This document shows, one piece after another, positions 63,030-64,000 of a stretch of 64,000 nt of DNA. The stretch is taken from contig OX328128.1 of the NCBI GenBank assembly GCA_946811695.1, forward strand, positions 78,262,960 through 78,326,959. Direction: 5' to 3'. The stretch's first letter is position 1. Each line of letters starts with the position of its first letter. This DNA is from Gonocerus acuteangulatus (taxonomy: Eukaryota; Arthropoda; Insecta; Hemiptera; Coreidae). The notes beneath the pieces are model-generated. The model searched no databases. It saw nothing but the letters and a program-made list of their open reading frames with translations, and was not told the origin of the DNA. The position numbers and the translations under genes are program-made.

Positions 63030-63480
63030 CACTTTTTAGGCTAATATTAAAGGTTTTCTAATGTAAGAAAACAAATGAAACCATTTTTAAAGGGATATGT
63101 GTAACCAACAACTAGTTTTCCTGACTAATTTTTGGTTAGGATATTCAGAAACGATCAGTTGGAGGTTGTTCCAGATGTTCGACATTCATCTAAACTAACA
63201 TATTTAAATTTTGGAGTTAAGGACGAATGAAAAAAAAAAAAAAAATGTAATTAACAGAGATGAAAAGTTTTGGGGTCTTCGTATATTTCCTTAAATATCT
63301 CGAAATGAGAAATTGTGGAAGGTGGCCATTCGAAAGCTTACTCAATTCTATATAAAAAAGGTTCTGAAGTAATTATTGATGGTACGATGTGAATCTGAGA
63401 AATAACAGCTTAAAAATTTGGAAGTCTTAGCACGGTTCTTTGAGTTCGATTTCCTGTTTTTTATTGTTTGTAGTTTTTAG
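63030..63480 (-). mobile_element. repeat H copy, diverged, minus strand
   Basis: AACAAATGAAACCATTTTTAA, GGAGTTAAGGACGAATG, TTAAATATCTCGAAATGAG and GATGTGAATCTGAGAAATAA follow reversed H order with many changes. Confidence 0.6.
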
Positions 63481-63715
63481 CAGGGTCTCCCCGTGGTCTA
63501 GTAGCTAAAGCCTTAGTTTTTCATGCGGGAGATGGTGGGTTCTATTCCCACCGGCCGCAGGAATTTTCTCATCTCACGGCTCGTTAAGAAAATTCCTCGC
63601 TGCCCCTTGGATGTCGGTGCTAAGTGTTTTTAGCAATAATATTAATAATATTAATTTGCATCCTGGTTGCACCCTGGATCTCGGCGCTAATGGCCAAGAA
63701 TTATGTCGATGCGCC

Positions 63716-63767
<52 letters not shown>
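63481..63767 (+). mobile_element. tRNA-derived SINE, family B
   Basis: AGGGTCTCCCCGTGGTCTAG, TTCATGCGGGAGATGG and GGGTTCTATTCCCACCGG form the head. The body segment GGATGTCGGTGCTAA is repeated with an AT-rich insert (GGATCTCGGCGCTAATGG). About 50 A end it. Confidence 0.85.
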
Positions 63768-63771
<4 letters not shown>

Positions 63772-64000
63772 CCTGTAAAACAAGATACGTAAAGTGAGTA
63801 ATAACTTTTGGTTGTTTCTAATAGATCTTTCAGAGCGGACGTCAAAGATGCTGAGTGAGTGATTTCCGCTACTTAAGTTAGTGGCGCCTAAAATCGAAAT
63901 TTTCTTCGATAATACAAAATATTAACTATCTTTATTCCAGACCTTCCAAATGCAAACAAGGGATATTAACATAAACGAACAGTCATTTCTGCTTAGGATA

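Overview
The window looks like nuclear DNA from an arthropod, probably an insect. It has GT-AG introns, AT-rich non-coding DNA, many (TA)n tracts, non-LTR retrotransposons of R1 and Jockey type, tRNA-derived SINEs, Helitron-like ends and many MITEs. The species cannot be named from sequence alone. No bacterial genes, CRISPR arrays, rRNA genes or convincing functional tRNA genes were seen.

The only host gene I can build is on the + strand. It is a Neto-type (neuropilin and tolloid-like) auxiliary receptor subunit with nine exons between 24917 and 59862. In order they encode CUB1 (three exons), CUB2 (three exons), an LDL-receptor class A module, a transmembrane segment and a short cytoplasmic tail. 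All junctions are GT-AG and the reading phases agree, giving 373 residues. The signal peptide and the start of the protein were not found and lie further upstream. The introns hold most of the mobile elements.

Layout. 1-8050: degraded copies of a microsatellite-bearing repeat (called repeat H here), an RT fragment, a small MITE and a GA-rich minisatellite. 8050-11860: mostly unrecognised AT-rich DNA with two SINE-like pieces and one MITE. 11866-16375: a 4.5 kb satellite of 64-bp monomers with higher-order structure, followed by a Helitron-like 3' end. 17015-20323: a 3.3 kb fold-back element. 20900-24900: SINE and repeat H copies. 24917-59862: the Neto gene. Its introns contain an R1-type LINE (29215-31780), a hAT-bounded element carrying LINE ORF1 and endonuclease (34891-38336), a dense block of repeat H (43388-49457) and three DNA transposons lying end to end (49581-54833). 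59863-64000: probable 3'UTR, a TTAA-flanked MITE, another fold-back copy, a 21-residue coding-like tandem repeat and a SINE.

The most unusual objects are the hAT/LINE chimera, the nested satellite, the fold-back element, and repeat H, which has a hairpin at each end and resembles non-autonomous Helitron/Helentron families. No complete transposase or reverse transcriptase was found, so nearly all the mobile DNA here is non-autonomous or dead. I see no new multi-gene system.
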